This document shows positions 16,684 to 24,570 of a DNA stretch of 64,000 nucleotides, in pieces. A model generated the notes under the pieces. The model searched no databases, was not told the DNA's origin, and saw nothing but the letters and a program-made list of their open reading frames with translations. Both the position numbers and the translations under genes were made by a program. Origin of the DNA: CAISDA01 sp050258555 (GTDB taxonomy: Bacteria > Bacteroidota > Ignavibacteria > UBA10030 > UBA8401); NCBI GenBank assembly GCA_050258555.1, contig JBLMZA010000129.1, positions 44,653 through 108,652 of the forward strand, read 5' to 3'. Numbering within the stretch: position 1 is the first letter of the stretch; each line of letters starts with the position of its first letter.

Positions 16684-18414
16684 ATGAAATATTTCAGTAA
16701 GTTCATTGTGTCGTTGTTACTGACTGCGACCGTCTTTGCCGCACAAGATCCGGTGACGGCCGGTAAAGAGGCGCTGCATAAAAAAGACTACGACGAGGCG
16801 ATCAATCAGCTCAGCACGGCCTACAAGGCCAATGCGCGCAATGCCGAAGTCTGCTACATGCTCGGCGAAGCCTACCGCCAGAAGGAAAACATCGACTCCG
16901 CGTACTTCTTCCTCAACCGGTCGATCGATCTGAACGACGAGTACACGCCCGCCTATGTTTCATTCTTCCCTGTGCTCGCCTCCAAGGGCGAGTGGACGCG
17001 CATCAACAAGCTCTTTGCCGCGGCCACGAAATACGACAAGAAGAATCCGGCCATTCCGTTCGCGCTCGGCGATACCTACCTCGAGCATGATTCGCTCGAT
17101 AAGGCGATCCTGAACTTCTCGCGCGCCAAGGAGCTCGATGAAAAATTCGTCGACGCCTATATCGGCCTGGCCGAAGCCTACTCGCGCCAGAACGTCGGCG
17201 CCATGGCCATCGCCAACTACCAGAAGGCGCTCGAAGTGGCGCCGAACGATCCGACGGTGCACTACCGTCTGGGCAAGTCGTACTACAAGAACCGCCAGTA
17301 CACCGAATCGGCGAAGGAGTTCCAGGAAGCGATCAATCTCGATCCGAAGAACGATGTCGTGATTTACGAGCTGGCCGACCTCTACTGGCGCGCGAAGCAG
17401 TGGGACAACGCCGCGCGCTTCTACGAGAAGTACGTCGCTCTGAAGCCCGATAACAAGCTGGCCTACGAGCATTACGCGAAGTCGCTCTATTATTCGAAGA
17501 AGAACTACAAGGATGCCGTGCCGGTGATCGAGCAGGCCATCAAGCTGAACCCGACCGTGTTCGACCTGAAACCGATGCTCGCCCACGCGCTCTATGTGGC
17601 CAAGGAGGAAAAGCGCTCGCTCGAGATCTACAAGTCGATTCCCGCCGACTCGCTCGCGGCGGACGATTTCGTGCGCATGGGCCGCGCCTCGCTCTCCTTG
17701 AAGGATACGAGCGCGGCCGTGGCATCCTTCGAGAAGGCAAACAGGCTCGACACGTCGTCCGTCGATGTGGCCGGAGAGCTTGCCGCCATTTACATGAAGC
17801 ACCGCCAGATGCGCCAGGCGGCCGATCAGTACATCCGCATCGCAAAGTCGAATCCCGAAAACAAGAGCGCCGTCTTCTATGCGGCCTACTGTCTGAGCGT
17901 GCTTGAACGGTTCGATTCTTCCAAGACGTTCTACAAGCGCTACGTCGAATTGATGCCGGCTTCGGTCCAGGGACGCATGATGCTTGCCCAGGCGTATGCC
18001 AACGTCGACTCGCTCTCGATGACGCGCCGCGTCTACAACGAAACGCTCCAGCTCATCGACAGCCTTGCACAGGCCGATACGCTCGACCGGGCGCAGCGCG
18101 AGGAGAAATACGGACCGCAGTACATCGCCGTCTACCGCGTGCTGGCGGTGATGCACTATCAGGAAAAGGACTATCAGGCCGCGATCAACACGCTGCTGAA
18201 GGCGCTCACATACGAAGGAAAGAAGAAGGATGAGAACCTTCACCTCTTCCTGGCCCAGATGTACAATGTGGCGCGCGGCGCCATCAAGACGCTCTCGCCC
18301 GATGAACAGGTGGCATACCGCGACAAGGCTGTCGCCGAGTACAACGTCGTGCTTCAGATCAATCCGCGCAATGCGACGGCGCTCAAGGAGCGCGGACAGA
18401 TCATCGGCAAGTAA
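16684..18414 (+). CDS. Secreted tetratricopeptide-repeat protein
   Basis: A 576-residue periplasmic protein with a signal peptide (MKYFSKFIVSLLLTATVFAA) and TPR repeats through most of its length (for example AIANYQKALEVAPNDPTVHYRLGKSYY and AKEFQEAINLDPKNDVVIYELADLY). TPR domains mediate protein-protein contacts; a specific partner is not shown. It follows the PstS-like gene by 34 bases and ends the TonB-linked cluster. The same gene order occurs in other FCB genomes from general knowledge, but function is unassigned. Confidence 0.82.
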   Translation: MKYFSKFIVSLLLTATVFAAQDPVTAGKEALHKKDYDEAINQLSTAYKANARNAEVCYMLGEAYRQKENIDSAYFFLNRSIDLNDEYTPAYVSFFPVLASKGEWTRINKLFAAATKYDKKNPAIPFALGDTYLEHDSLDKAILNFSRAKELDEKFVDAYIGLAEAYSRQNVGAMAIANYQKALEVAPNDPTVHYRLGKSYYKNRQYTESAKEFQEAINLDPKNDVVIYELADLYWRAKQWDNAARFYEKYVALKPDNKLAYEHYAKSLYYSKKNYKDAVPVIEQAIKLNPTVFDLKPMLAHALYVAKEEKRSLEIYKSIPADSLAADDFVRMGRASLSLKDTSAAVASFEKANRLDTSSVDVAGELAAIYMKHRQMRQAADQYIRIAKSNPENKSAVFYAAYCLSVLERFDSSKTFYKRYVELMPASVQGRMMLAQAYANVDSLSMTRRVYNETLQLIDSLAQADTLDRAQREEKYGPQYIAVYRVLAVMHYQEKDYQAAINTLLKALTYEGKKKDENLHLFLAQMYNVARGAIKTLSPDEQVAYRDKAVAEYNVVLQINPRNATALKERGQIIGK

Positions 18415-18471
18415 CGTTTGTGTTATTCACATTCACTCTTACACATACATCATCTCTTAAAAGGTGACTCT

Positions 18472-19509
18472 ATGACGCAGGCATCAAAAAAGATTGTCGC
18501 AACACCGCTCGTGCTTGTTCTGATGGCCGGACTTTCCCTGTTCGTTGCTTCATGCGGAAAGACTTCGGCGCCCGAAGTGAAGGAATGGGCGTTCTATCAG
18601 AATGCATACGGCATGGAATTCCAGTATCCCCAGGGATGGCAGATCATCGACGAGGCGAAGACTGTCAGGATCTACCCGTCGCCCGATGTGGCGCTGCGCT
18701 TCGGACCGCCGCCGCAGGAAGATGCGACAAGCGGCGTCGAGATCCGTTTCGGCTTCGAGAAGTTCAAGGATGTCAACATGGGAACACTGGCCATGTACAA
18801 GGATACGGTCGCCGCGAAGATCAAGGAGATGAACACGCTTGACAAGCAGTGGCAGATGACCATCCGCAACGAGCCGGCCGAAGTGATCACCTATCATGCG
18901 AAGATCGGCCCGCGCACGACCATCTACGGCCGCCGCGTCGTGGTCGCCCATGACAGCTCCTTCTACTACATGAACTTCGAGGCCTTCAACGATGACTTCA
19001 CGGCCTATCAGCCGATCATCGATTCGATCACGGCCTCCTGGAAGCTGCCGAAGCCGAAGGAAAGCTACAAGGATCCGAATGCGGCATCGAAGCCGTCGCC
19101 GGACTTCACGCGCTATCAGAGCGCGGTGATCGAAATGCAGTATCCCGACAACTTCGAGTACAAGCTGCTGCCCAAGAAAGGCAAGACCGAATTTGCCGTC
19201 TCCTTCCAGGGCCTTCGTCAGGACTGCACGATCGACATCGACGTGTTCCCGGCCGAGAAGCTCACGGTCGACAAGGTGTTCGATCAGAACAAGGGCAAGT
19301 TCAATCCGCGCCAGCAGGGCAACGCCACGATCGACGGCAACCAGGCGAAGTTCCTCGTCACACAGGTCAATCCCTCGATCGACCGCAAGGTGTACTTCAC
19401 GGTGAAGAACGACAAAGTCTACCGCGTCATCCTCACCTGGTACAAGCCGATGACGTCCGACTTCCAGCCGGCCTTCGAGAAGGCGGTGAGCACGCTGAAG
19501 ATCAAGTAA
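18472..19509 (+). CDS. Lipoprotein with two tandem PsbP/Mog1-like domains
   Basis: A 345-residue lipoprotein: signal peptide with the lipobox LFVASC, then two similar halves. Each half opens with a YP-W/F motif (FQYPQGWQII near residue 45; MQYPDNFEYKL near 223), continues through beta strands with a central helix (NMGTLAMYKDTV; TVDKVFDQNKG), and ends in a short motif before SITASWKL or AVSTLKIK. This pattern resembles the PsbP/Mog1 alpha-beta fold, duplicated. I recognise no specific function. AAAAGGTGA precedes the ATG, and a strong terminator follows the gene. Confidence 0.65.
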   Translation: MTQASKKIVATPLVLVLMAGLSLFVASCGKTSAPEVKEWAFYQNAYGMEFQYPQGWQIIDEAKTVRIYPSPDVALRFGPPPQEDATSGVEIRFGFEKFKDVNMGTLAMYKDTVAAKIKEMNTLDKQWQMTIRNEPAEVITYHAKIGPRTTIYGRRVVVAHDSSFYYMNFEAFNDDFTAYQPIIDSITASWKLPKPKESYKDPNAASKPSPDFTRYQSAVIEMQYPDNFEYKLLPKKGKTEFAVSFQGLRQDCTIDIDVFPAEKLTVDKVFDQNKGKFNPRQQGNATIDGNQAKFLVTQVNPSIDRKVYFTVKNDKVYRVILTWYKPMTSDFQPAFEKAVSTLKIK

Positions 19510-19532
19510 CGCGGCGTTCCAGTAGTGTCGCC

Positions 19533-19590
19533 AAAGGCACGGAGCCGTTCCATGATGAGCCATGGGACCTCCGTGCCTTTGCTGTTTTTG
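19533..19590 (+). terminator. Intrinsic terminator after the tandem-domain lipoprotein
   Basis: An 11-nt perfect inverted repeat (AAAGGCACGGA at 19533-19543, TCCGTGCCTTT at 19570-19580) with an inner GTTCCAT/ATGGGAC pairing is followed by GCTGTTTTTG. It separates the TonB/lipoprotein region from ppa. Confidence 0.85.
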
Positions 19591-19680
19591 GCCAGGGAAT
19601 TATTTATATTCTCTTGACTGTTGTAAGGCTGAGACTCCGAGTCTTTGTATCCACTCACTTATTGACAGGACGCATCCTCT

Positions 19681-20229
19681 ATGACCAATCTGAAAGACCT
19701 GCCGGTGGGACCCGATGCCCCCCGTGTCGTCAATGCGATCATTGAAATTCCGAAGGGCAGCCGCAACAAATACGAGTACGACATCGAGCTCGGCGTGATG
19801 AAGCTCAACCGCGTGCTCTATTCGTCGATTCATTATCCGGCGGCCTACGGATTCGTGCCGAGCACGCTGTGGGACGACGGGGATCCGATGGACATTCTCA
19901 TCTTCATCAATGAGCCGCTGGCAACCGGAGTGCTCGTCGAAGCGAAACCGATCGGGATCCTCCGCATGCGCGATGAAAAGGAAAATGACGACAAGCTTCT
20001 TGCCATCGCCATGAACGATCCGACATACCGTTCGATCCGCGACATCAAGGATGTGCCCGAACACATGCTCCTGGAAATCGAATATTTCTTCCAGACCTAT
20101 AAGAAGCTCGAGCATAAGCACGTGGAAAGCCTCGGCTGGGATAACGTGCTCTCGGCGCAGGAATCGATCCGCCGTGCGCAGCAGCTCTATCAGCAGTCGC
20201 AAAAGAAACGAAGGACGAAGAAGAAATGA
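19681..20229 (+). CDS. ppa: Inorganic pyrophosphatase, family I
   Basis: Cytosolic soluble pyrophosphatase of 182 residues that hydrolyses PPi to drive biosynthesis. Family I residues are visible: EIPKGSRNKYEYD, YPAAYGFVPSTLWDDGDPMDILI with the metal-binding aspartates, and KENDDKLLAIAMNDP with two more. The C-terminus is lysine/arginine rich (KKRRTKKK). The expansin gene starts seven bases downstream, so the two are very likely co-transcribed. Very secure assignment. Confidence 0.96.
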   Translation: MTNLKDLPVGPDAPRVVNAIIEIPKGSRNKYEYDIELGVMKLNRVLYSSIHYPAAYGFVPSTLWDDGDPMDILIFINEPLATGVLVEAKPIGILRMRDEKENDDKLLAIAMNDPTYRSIRDIKDVPEHMLLEIEYFFQTYKKLEHKHVESLGWDNVLSAQESIRRAQQLYQQSQKKRRTKKK

Positions 20230-20236
20230 GGTGAGC

Positions 20237-20959
20237 ATGCCAATCGGTTCTCTCATCCGCCGTTTCAGCCTGCGTGCATGGGGCGCATGCGCCCTGTCTC
20301 TGCTGCTGCTCTCGGGCGCATCCCGGGCGCAGAGAGCCGATCAGCCGCAGTGCGGAGACGGCCCGCAGCCTCTGCATACGGGCCGGGCCTATTATTATGA
20401 CGCCGATGGCAGCGGCAACTGCGGCTTCGATGCGACCCCGAACGACCTGATGGTCGCGGCGGTGAACACGGCCGATTATCTCGGAGCCTATCTCTGCGGC
20501 GCGTCGATCAGAGTCACGGGTCCCAAGGGCTCGGTTGTGGTGCGGGTCGTGGACCGCTGCGGCGGGTGCCCGGAAGGCGATATCGATCTGAGTCCCCAGG
20601 CGTTCGCAAAAATCGGCGATCTCCCGCTCGGTTCTGTTCCCGTGACCTGGCAGATCGTCGCCTCCGACATCTCGGGGCCCATCCGCTACCACTTCCAGGC
20701 CGAGAGCAACCAGTGGTGGACCGCCGTGCAGGTGCGCAACCACCGGTATCCCATCGTGCGCTTCGAATACAAAACCGCCGGCGGTATGTTCAAGCGCGTC
20801 GAGCGCGTGAATTACAACTACTTCGTCGAAGGCATGGGACCCGGACCCTATACCTTCCGCGTGACGGATGTCTACGGACACACGCTCACAGACAGCCTTA
20901 TTGCGCACACGCCCGGGGCCGACGTCCCGGGCCGCTCGCAGTTCCCGGTGAGCCGGTGA
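20237..20959 (+). CDS. Secreted bacterial expansin (double-psi barrel plus CBM63)
   Basis: A 240-residue secreted protein with a signal peptide (about residues 1-31). Domain 1 is a six-stranded double-psi beta-barrel with expansin features GRAYYYDADGSGNCGF, VVDRCGGCPEGDIDLSP (D106, D117) and paired cysteines. Domain 2 matches CBM63: NQWWTAVQVRNHRYPIVRFEY then VNYNYF. From knowledge of Bacillus subtilis EXLX1, the cellulose-binding aromatics W125, W126 and Y157 and the essential Asp82 correspond to W160, W161, Y193 and D117, all kept. Expansins loosen cellulose networks without hydrolysis. GAGGTGA precedes the ATG by three bases. No T9SS tail is present, so export beyond the outer membrane is unexplained. 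Confidence 0.9.
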   Translation: MPIGSLIRRFSLRAWGACALSLLLLSGASRAQRADQPQCGDGPQPLHTGRAYYYDADGSGNCGFDATPNDLMVAAVNTADYLGAYLCGASIRVTGPKGSVVVRVVDRCGGCPEGDIDLSPQAFAKIGDLPLGSVPVTWQIVASDISGPIRYHFQAESNQWWTAVQVRNHRYPIVRFEYKTAGGMFKRVERVNYNYFVEGMGPGPYTFRVTDVYGHTLTDSLIAHTPGADVPGRSQFPVSR

Positions 20960-21043
20960 GCCCCGGTTGAAAAAAACGCGGGGCTGAAACTTGCAGATCA
21001 ATGCGGTGTTGTGTAGTTTATAAGGATAGTTTCATAATCCCGG

Positions 21044-21604
21044 ATGATGTTTACACGCGAGGAAAAAAAATACCTGATCGGCGTCGCCCGGCATGCTCTC
21101 GAAGAGGAGATCGCCGGCGGCTCTTCGCTTCCCGTGCCCGTGCGGCCTTCCGCCTCCGAGCACCTGGCGCAGAAATCCGGCGCCTTCGTCACGCTCATGG
21201 AAGGAAGCGAACTCCGGGGCTGCCTGGGGCTCCTTTCTGCCGATGCGCCGCTTCCGGAAACGATTGCCGAGATGGCGCGCCGCGCCGCCACCGAGGATCC
21301 GCGATTCGATCCTGTGACCGCGCAGGAACTCGGCCGGCTTTCCATTGAGCTGTCGATCCTTTCTCCCTTCACGCCGATTGCCGGCCCTTCAGAGATTCAA
21401 ATCGGCAGGGACGGATTGCTCGTGACGCAGGGGCGTCGGCGGGGACTGCTTCTGCCGCAGGTGGCCGAACGCTACCATTTCACGCCCGAAGAATTTCTGG
21501 AAGAGACATGCCTGAAGGCCGGCCTGCCGCGCGCGGCATGGAAGATGGAAGAGACCAGCCTTTTTTCATTCAGGGCCGATGTGATCGAAGAAGAAGAGAC
21601 GTAA
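21044..21604 (+). CDS. amrA: AMMECR1-domain protein (AmmeMemoRadiSam system protein A)
   Basis: A 186-residue cytosolic AMMECR1 protein. The family motif ELRGCLGLL (around residues 56-64) and SIELSILSPFTPI, VTQGRRRGLLLPQVA are present. In many prokaryotes AMMECR1, Memo and a radical SAM protein are encoded together; here the Memo gene follows by 13 bases, but no radical SAM partner is in the window. The biochemical role of the set is not established. ATG 21044 is followed by a second in-frame ATG at 21047; an AAGGAT lies somewhat far upstream. Confidence 0.9.
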   Translation: MMFTREEKKYLIGVARHALEEEIAGGSSLPVPVRPSASEHLAQKSGAFVTLMEGSELRGCLGLLSADAPLPETIAEMARRAATEDPRFDPVTAQELGRLSIELSILSPFTPIAGPSEIQIGRDGLLVTQGRRRGLLLPQVAERYHFTPEEFLEETCLKAGLPRAAWKMEETSLFSFRADVIEEEET

Positions 21605-21617
21605 AGGAGAGACAGCC

Positions 21618-22457
21618 ATGATTGCACATGATACCATCAGGCGTCCCGCCGTGGCGGGAATGTTCTATCCCGGCACCAAAGAGGAATTGGAGAGCGAAGT
21701 GGGCCGGCTGCTCGATGCGGCATCGGCGCAGCCTTCGGCGAAGAAGGAGGGGGTGCTTACAGGACTGATTGTTCCCCATGCGGGATACATGTATTCGGGC
21801 GCGACGGCCGCACGCGCCTATCATCTGGCCAAAGGCGCCGATATCGAGACCTGCATCCTCATCGGTCCGAGCCATCAGGAATATTTCATGGGGGTGAGCG
21901 TGTATCCGGGAGCGGCCTATGTGACGCCCCTGGGCGAGGCGCCGATCGATCAGGACTTGCGCGATAAGCTCTTGTCGCATTCGCCGCTCATACAGGAAGC
22001 GGCCGAAGGCCACCGGGCCGAGCATTCGCTTGAAGTGCAGCTTCCGTTTCTGCAGACCGTGCTGCCTGAAGCGAAGATTGTTCCGCTGGTGATGGGAGAC
22101 CAGGAATCGGAAACCTGCTGGGAACTCGGCACAATCGTGGCCGATGCCTCGCGCGGAAAGAAGGTGCTTCTGGTGGCCAGCAGCGACCTGTCGCATTTCT
22201 ATCCCTCGACGGTGGCGAGAACCAAAGACCAGGAAGTGCTCTCTTTGATCGGCGCCTTCGATATCCGGGGCCTGCTCACGCAGCTTGAATCCGGATCGTG
22301 CGAGGCTTGCGGAGGCGGACCGATCGCTGCGGTGATGTCGGCCGCACAGGAACTGGGCGCGACACGGGCGACGATTGTGCATGCCTGCAATTCAGGCGAT
22401 ATCACCGGAGACACATCGCGCGTGGTCGGATACTGCTCGGCGGCCCTATGGAGATGA
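21618..22457 (+). CDS. amrB: MEMO1-family protein (AmmeMemoRadiSam system protein B)
   Basis: A 279-residue Memo-family protein, structurally related to extradiol dioxygenases. It opens with RRPAVAGMFYPGT and carries VPHAGYMYSGATAARAY, LIGPSHQEYFMGVSV, EHSLEVQLPFLQ and ASSDLSHFYP. These provide the histidines, aspartate and cysteine of the putative metal pocket. It is coupled closely to amrA upstream (13 bases) and overlaps the DUF2520 gene downstream. AAAGGAGAG precedes the ATG. Function unknown beyond family. Confidence 0.93.
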   Translation: MIAHDTIRRPAVAGMFYPGTKEELESEVGRLLDAASAQPSAKKEGVLTGLIVPHAGYMYSGATAARAYHLAKGADIETCILIGPSHQEYFMGVSVYPGAAYVTPLGEAPIDQDLRDKLLSHSPLIQEAAEGHRAEHSLEVQLPFLQTVLPEAKIVPLVMGDQESETCWELGTIVADASRGKKVLLVASSDLSHFYPSTVARTKDQEVLSLIGAFDIRGLLTQLESGSCEACGGGPIAAVMSAAQELGATRATIVHACNSGDITGDTSRVVGYCSAALWR

Positions 22458-23299
22458 TCGTGAAACCCCTTGTGACCATTCTGGGAGCGGGAGCCGTGGG
22501 CTCCTCGCTCGCGCTTGCGCTGCGCGCTCCCTCGGGCGCCTATGCGCTTTCTGCGCTGGCAAGCAGGAGCGAGGAAACGGTCAGATCCCTGGCCCGGCGC
22601 CTGCGGACGAAGCGCTTCACGACGTTCGAAGACTTTACGATGCCCGACGAGGGGCTCATCCTGATTGCCGTGCCCGATGACGCGCTGCCGGGCCTTGCCC
22701 TGCGGATCGCTCACGCGATGCCGCCGGAGCGCCGCACGGCGGCCGTCGTGCTCCATACATCGGGCGCGCTCGGCGCCGATGTGCTTTCACCGCTGCGCGA
22801 GAAGGGAGCCTCGGTCGGATCATTCCATCCGCTCATGCTGTTTCCCAGGGGCCGCTCGACAGGCAAAGAGTTCGCCCGATGTCCCGTGGCGATCGAGGGA
22901 GACGCATTGGCCGTCGAGGCGGCCGAAGGGCTCGCTGCCGCGCTTCAGGCGCGGCCGTTCCGGATCGCCACGGAAAAAAAGACGCTCTATCACATTGCCG
23001 CTGTTTTTGCAAGTAATTATTTCGTAACTTTGTTATCTGCCGTCGGGAAGTCCGGAAGCGCGCTCGGGCTGCCGCCTGAAGAAACCATGGCGCTTTTTAC
23101 GCCGCTCATCCGCCAGACGCTTGGAGCCGTGCTGGAATCCTCTCCGGGCGAAGCGCTCACCGGACCGATTGTCCGCAACGACTGCGATACGCTCCGCCGG
23201 CATCTTGATGCGCTGAGAGAGTTCGGTGACAACGACCTGCTCTCGCTCTATATTGAACTCGGCCTTGCCACAGCGCACCTGGCCAGGGAACATGAATGA
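22454..23299 (+). CDS. DUF2520-type NAD(P)-binding protein
   Basis: A roughly 281-residue cytosolic protein with an N-terminal Rossmann fold (TILGAGAVGSSLALAL) and the LILIAVPDDAL and VLHTSGALGADVLSPL segments of the ProC-like/DUF2520 group. The SFHPLMLFPRG motif and a C-terminal dimerisation domain (HIAAVFASNYFVTLLSAV) complete the family pattern. It is an expected oxidoreductase of unknown substrate. The stop of amrB overlaps ATG 22454 (ATGA); ATG 22448 and GTG 22460 are also possible, and GTG 22460 would have the better-spaced GGAG. It overlaps the PHP gene by ATGA. Confidence 0.83.
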   Translation: MIVKPLVTILGAGAVGSSLALALRAPSGAYALSALASRSEETVRSLARRLRTKRFTTFEDFTMPDEGLILIAVPDDALPGLALRIAHAMPPERRTAAVVLHTSGALGADVLSPLREKGASVGSFHPLMLFPRGRSTGKEFARCPVAIEGDALAVEAAEGLAAALQARPFRIATEKKTLYHIAAVFASNYFVTLLSAVGKSGSALGLPPEETMALFTPLIRQTLGAVLESSPGEALTGPIVRNDCDTLRRHLDALREFGDNDLLSLYIELGLATAHLAREHE

Positions 23300-24096
23300 G
23301 ATCCGACCTTCATACACATACATACCTCTGTAACCACGCAGATGGAACCGCAGAAGAGTATATCGAAAAAGCCGTCGAGTACGGATTCGACATGATCGGG
23401 TGCACGGACCATGCGCCGATGCCCGACAACTACGACGCGAAACACCGCATGACGATCGAACAATTCGAGAGCGTCTACAAGCCTTCGGTGCTCGCGCTGA
23501 AGGAGCGCTGCCGCGGATCGATCGACGTGAAGTTCGGCGTCGAAAGCGATTTCTTTCCCGGCACCGAAGAGTGGGTGCGCGCGTTTCACGCGGCGAATGA
23601 ATTCGACTATGTGATCGGCTCCGTGCATTATCTGGGCGAATGGGGATTCGACAACCCCGTCTTCGTCCATCGTTATGAGGAAGAAAATATCGACGAGATC
23701 TATGAGCGCTACTACGACCATATCCGGCGCTCGGCCGAATCGGGACTCTTCGACATCATCGGCCACTGCGATCTGGTGAAGAAGTTCGGACACCGCCCCA
23801 AGAAAAATTTCGATGAAATCCTGCACGAGACCATGAAGGCCGTCAAACGCGCCGATATCGCCATCGAGATCAACACATCGGGCCTGAGAAAGCCGGTGAA
23901 GGAAGTCTATCCGGGAGAGCGCATTCTTGCGATCGCCTCCGATCTCGGCATCCCGCTCACGCTCGGCTCCGATGCGCACACGCCGGGCGATGTCGGCAGG
24001 GATTTCGAACTCGGGCGCGCGCTCATCGAACGCTATGGAGGCGGCCGTGTCTCCGTCTTTACCCGGCGCCAGCGCTCCGAGGTGAGGGTATCCTAG
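23296..24096 (+). CDS. PHP-family phosphatase, HisK histidinol-phosphatase type
   Basis: A 266-residue cytosolic metal-dependent phosphoesterase. PHP metal motifs are in place: DLHTHTYLCNHADG at the N-terminus, CTDHAP, GVESDF, GSVHYLG, IGHCDLVKKF and the C-terminal LGSDAHTP. This combination matches HisK-type histidinol phosphatases (histidine biosynthesis, dephosphorylation of L-histidinol phosphate). No other his genes are near, so another phosphate ester is possible. The ATGA overlap with the DUF2520 gene implies coupled translation. Confidence 0.87.
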   Translation: MRSDLHTHTYLCNHADGTAEEYIEKAVEYGFDMIGCTDHAPMPDNYDAKHRMTIEQFESVYKPSVLALKERCRGSIDVKFGVESDFFPGTEEWVRAFHAANEFDYVIGSVHYLGEWGFDNPVFVHRYEEENIDEIYERYYDHIRRSAESGLFDIIGHCDLVKKFGHRPKKNFDEILHETMKAVKRADIAIEINTSGLRKPVKEVYPGERILAIASDLGIPLTLGSDAHTPGDVGRDFELGRALIERYGGGRVSVFTRRQRSEVRVS

Positions 24097-24098
24097 CC

Positions 24099-24548
24099 AT
24101 GCGTTCCGTTGATCCCCGTGTGGTGCTTATCGTGGTTCTTGCTGCCGCTGCTTCCGTGCTCGGCTATTGCCGGTATGTCTCCGGACCCGCCTCCGAGGCG
24201 CCGGGGCTTCCGGCGTTTTCCCCGCCTACAGTCCCGGAGGCGCCGCCGGCCTCGCGCATGCGCTCGATGATCGATACGACACTCAAAGCGCTCGGCGCTC
24301 CGAAAAAGTTCGTCCAGTTCCGCACAAACCGCGACTCGGGAAATGTGCCCGAAGCCGTCGCGGGCGTGCCCGCATCGTTCGATGAGCTGCGGCTGATCAG
24401 AGCCTTGACCGATTCGCTCGCCTCCTGGCAGTGCACGCTTTCGGCGCGCAAAAGTCTGAAAGAAAAAACAACGACGATCCGCATCGAGGATCGCAGCCAT
24501 ACATGCATGTACCGATTGATTCTCTACAGAAAGGAGTTGTCCCATTAG
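24099..24548 (+). CDS. Membrane-anchored or secreted protein of unknown function
   Basis: A 149-residue protein with one N-terminal hydrophobic segment (about residues 8-25, VVLIVVLAAAASVLGYC) and a Pro-rich stretch (about 30-52), followed by a small domain with no motif I recognise. It starts two bases after the PHP stop and ends just before glyQS, so it is carried in the same transcript. Its 3' end contains the AAGGAG that probably serves glyQS. Confidence 0.6.
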   Translation: MRSVDPRVVLIVVLAAAASVLGYCRYVSGPASEAPGLPAFSPPTVPEAPPASRMRSMIDTTLKALGAPKKFVQFRTNRDSGNVPEAVAGVPASFDELRLIRALTDSLASWQCTLSARKSLKEKTTTIRIEDRSHTCMYRLILYRKELSH

Positions 24549-24570
24549 TACGAATAATGCTTCAGCCGTG

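Noticed and set aside
20959..20985. AGCCCC/GGGGCT hairpin after the expansin gene as a terminator
   Set aside because: Short stem, A-run in the loop and no T-run downstream.
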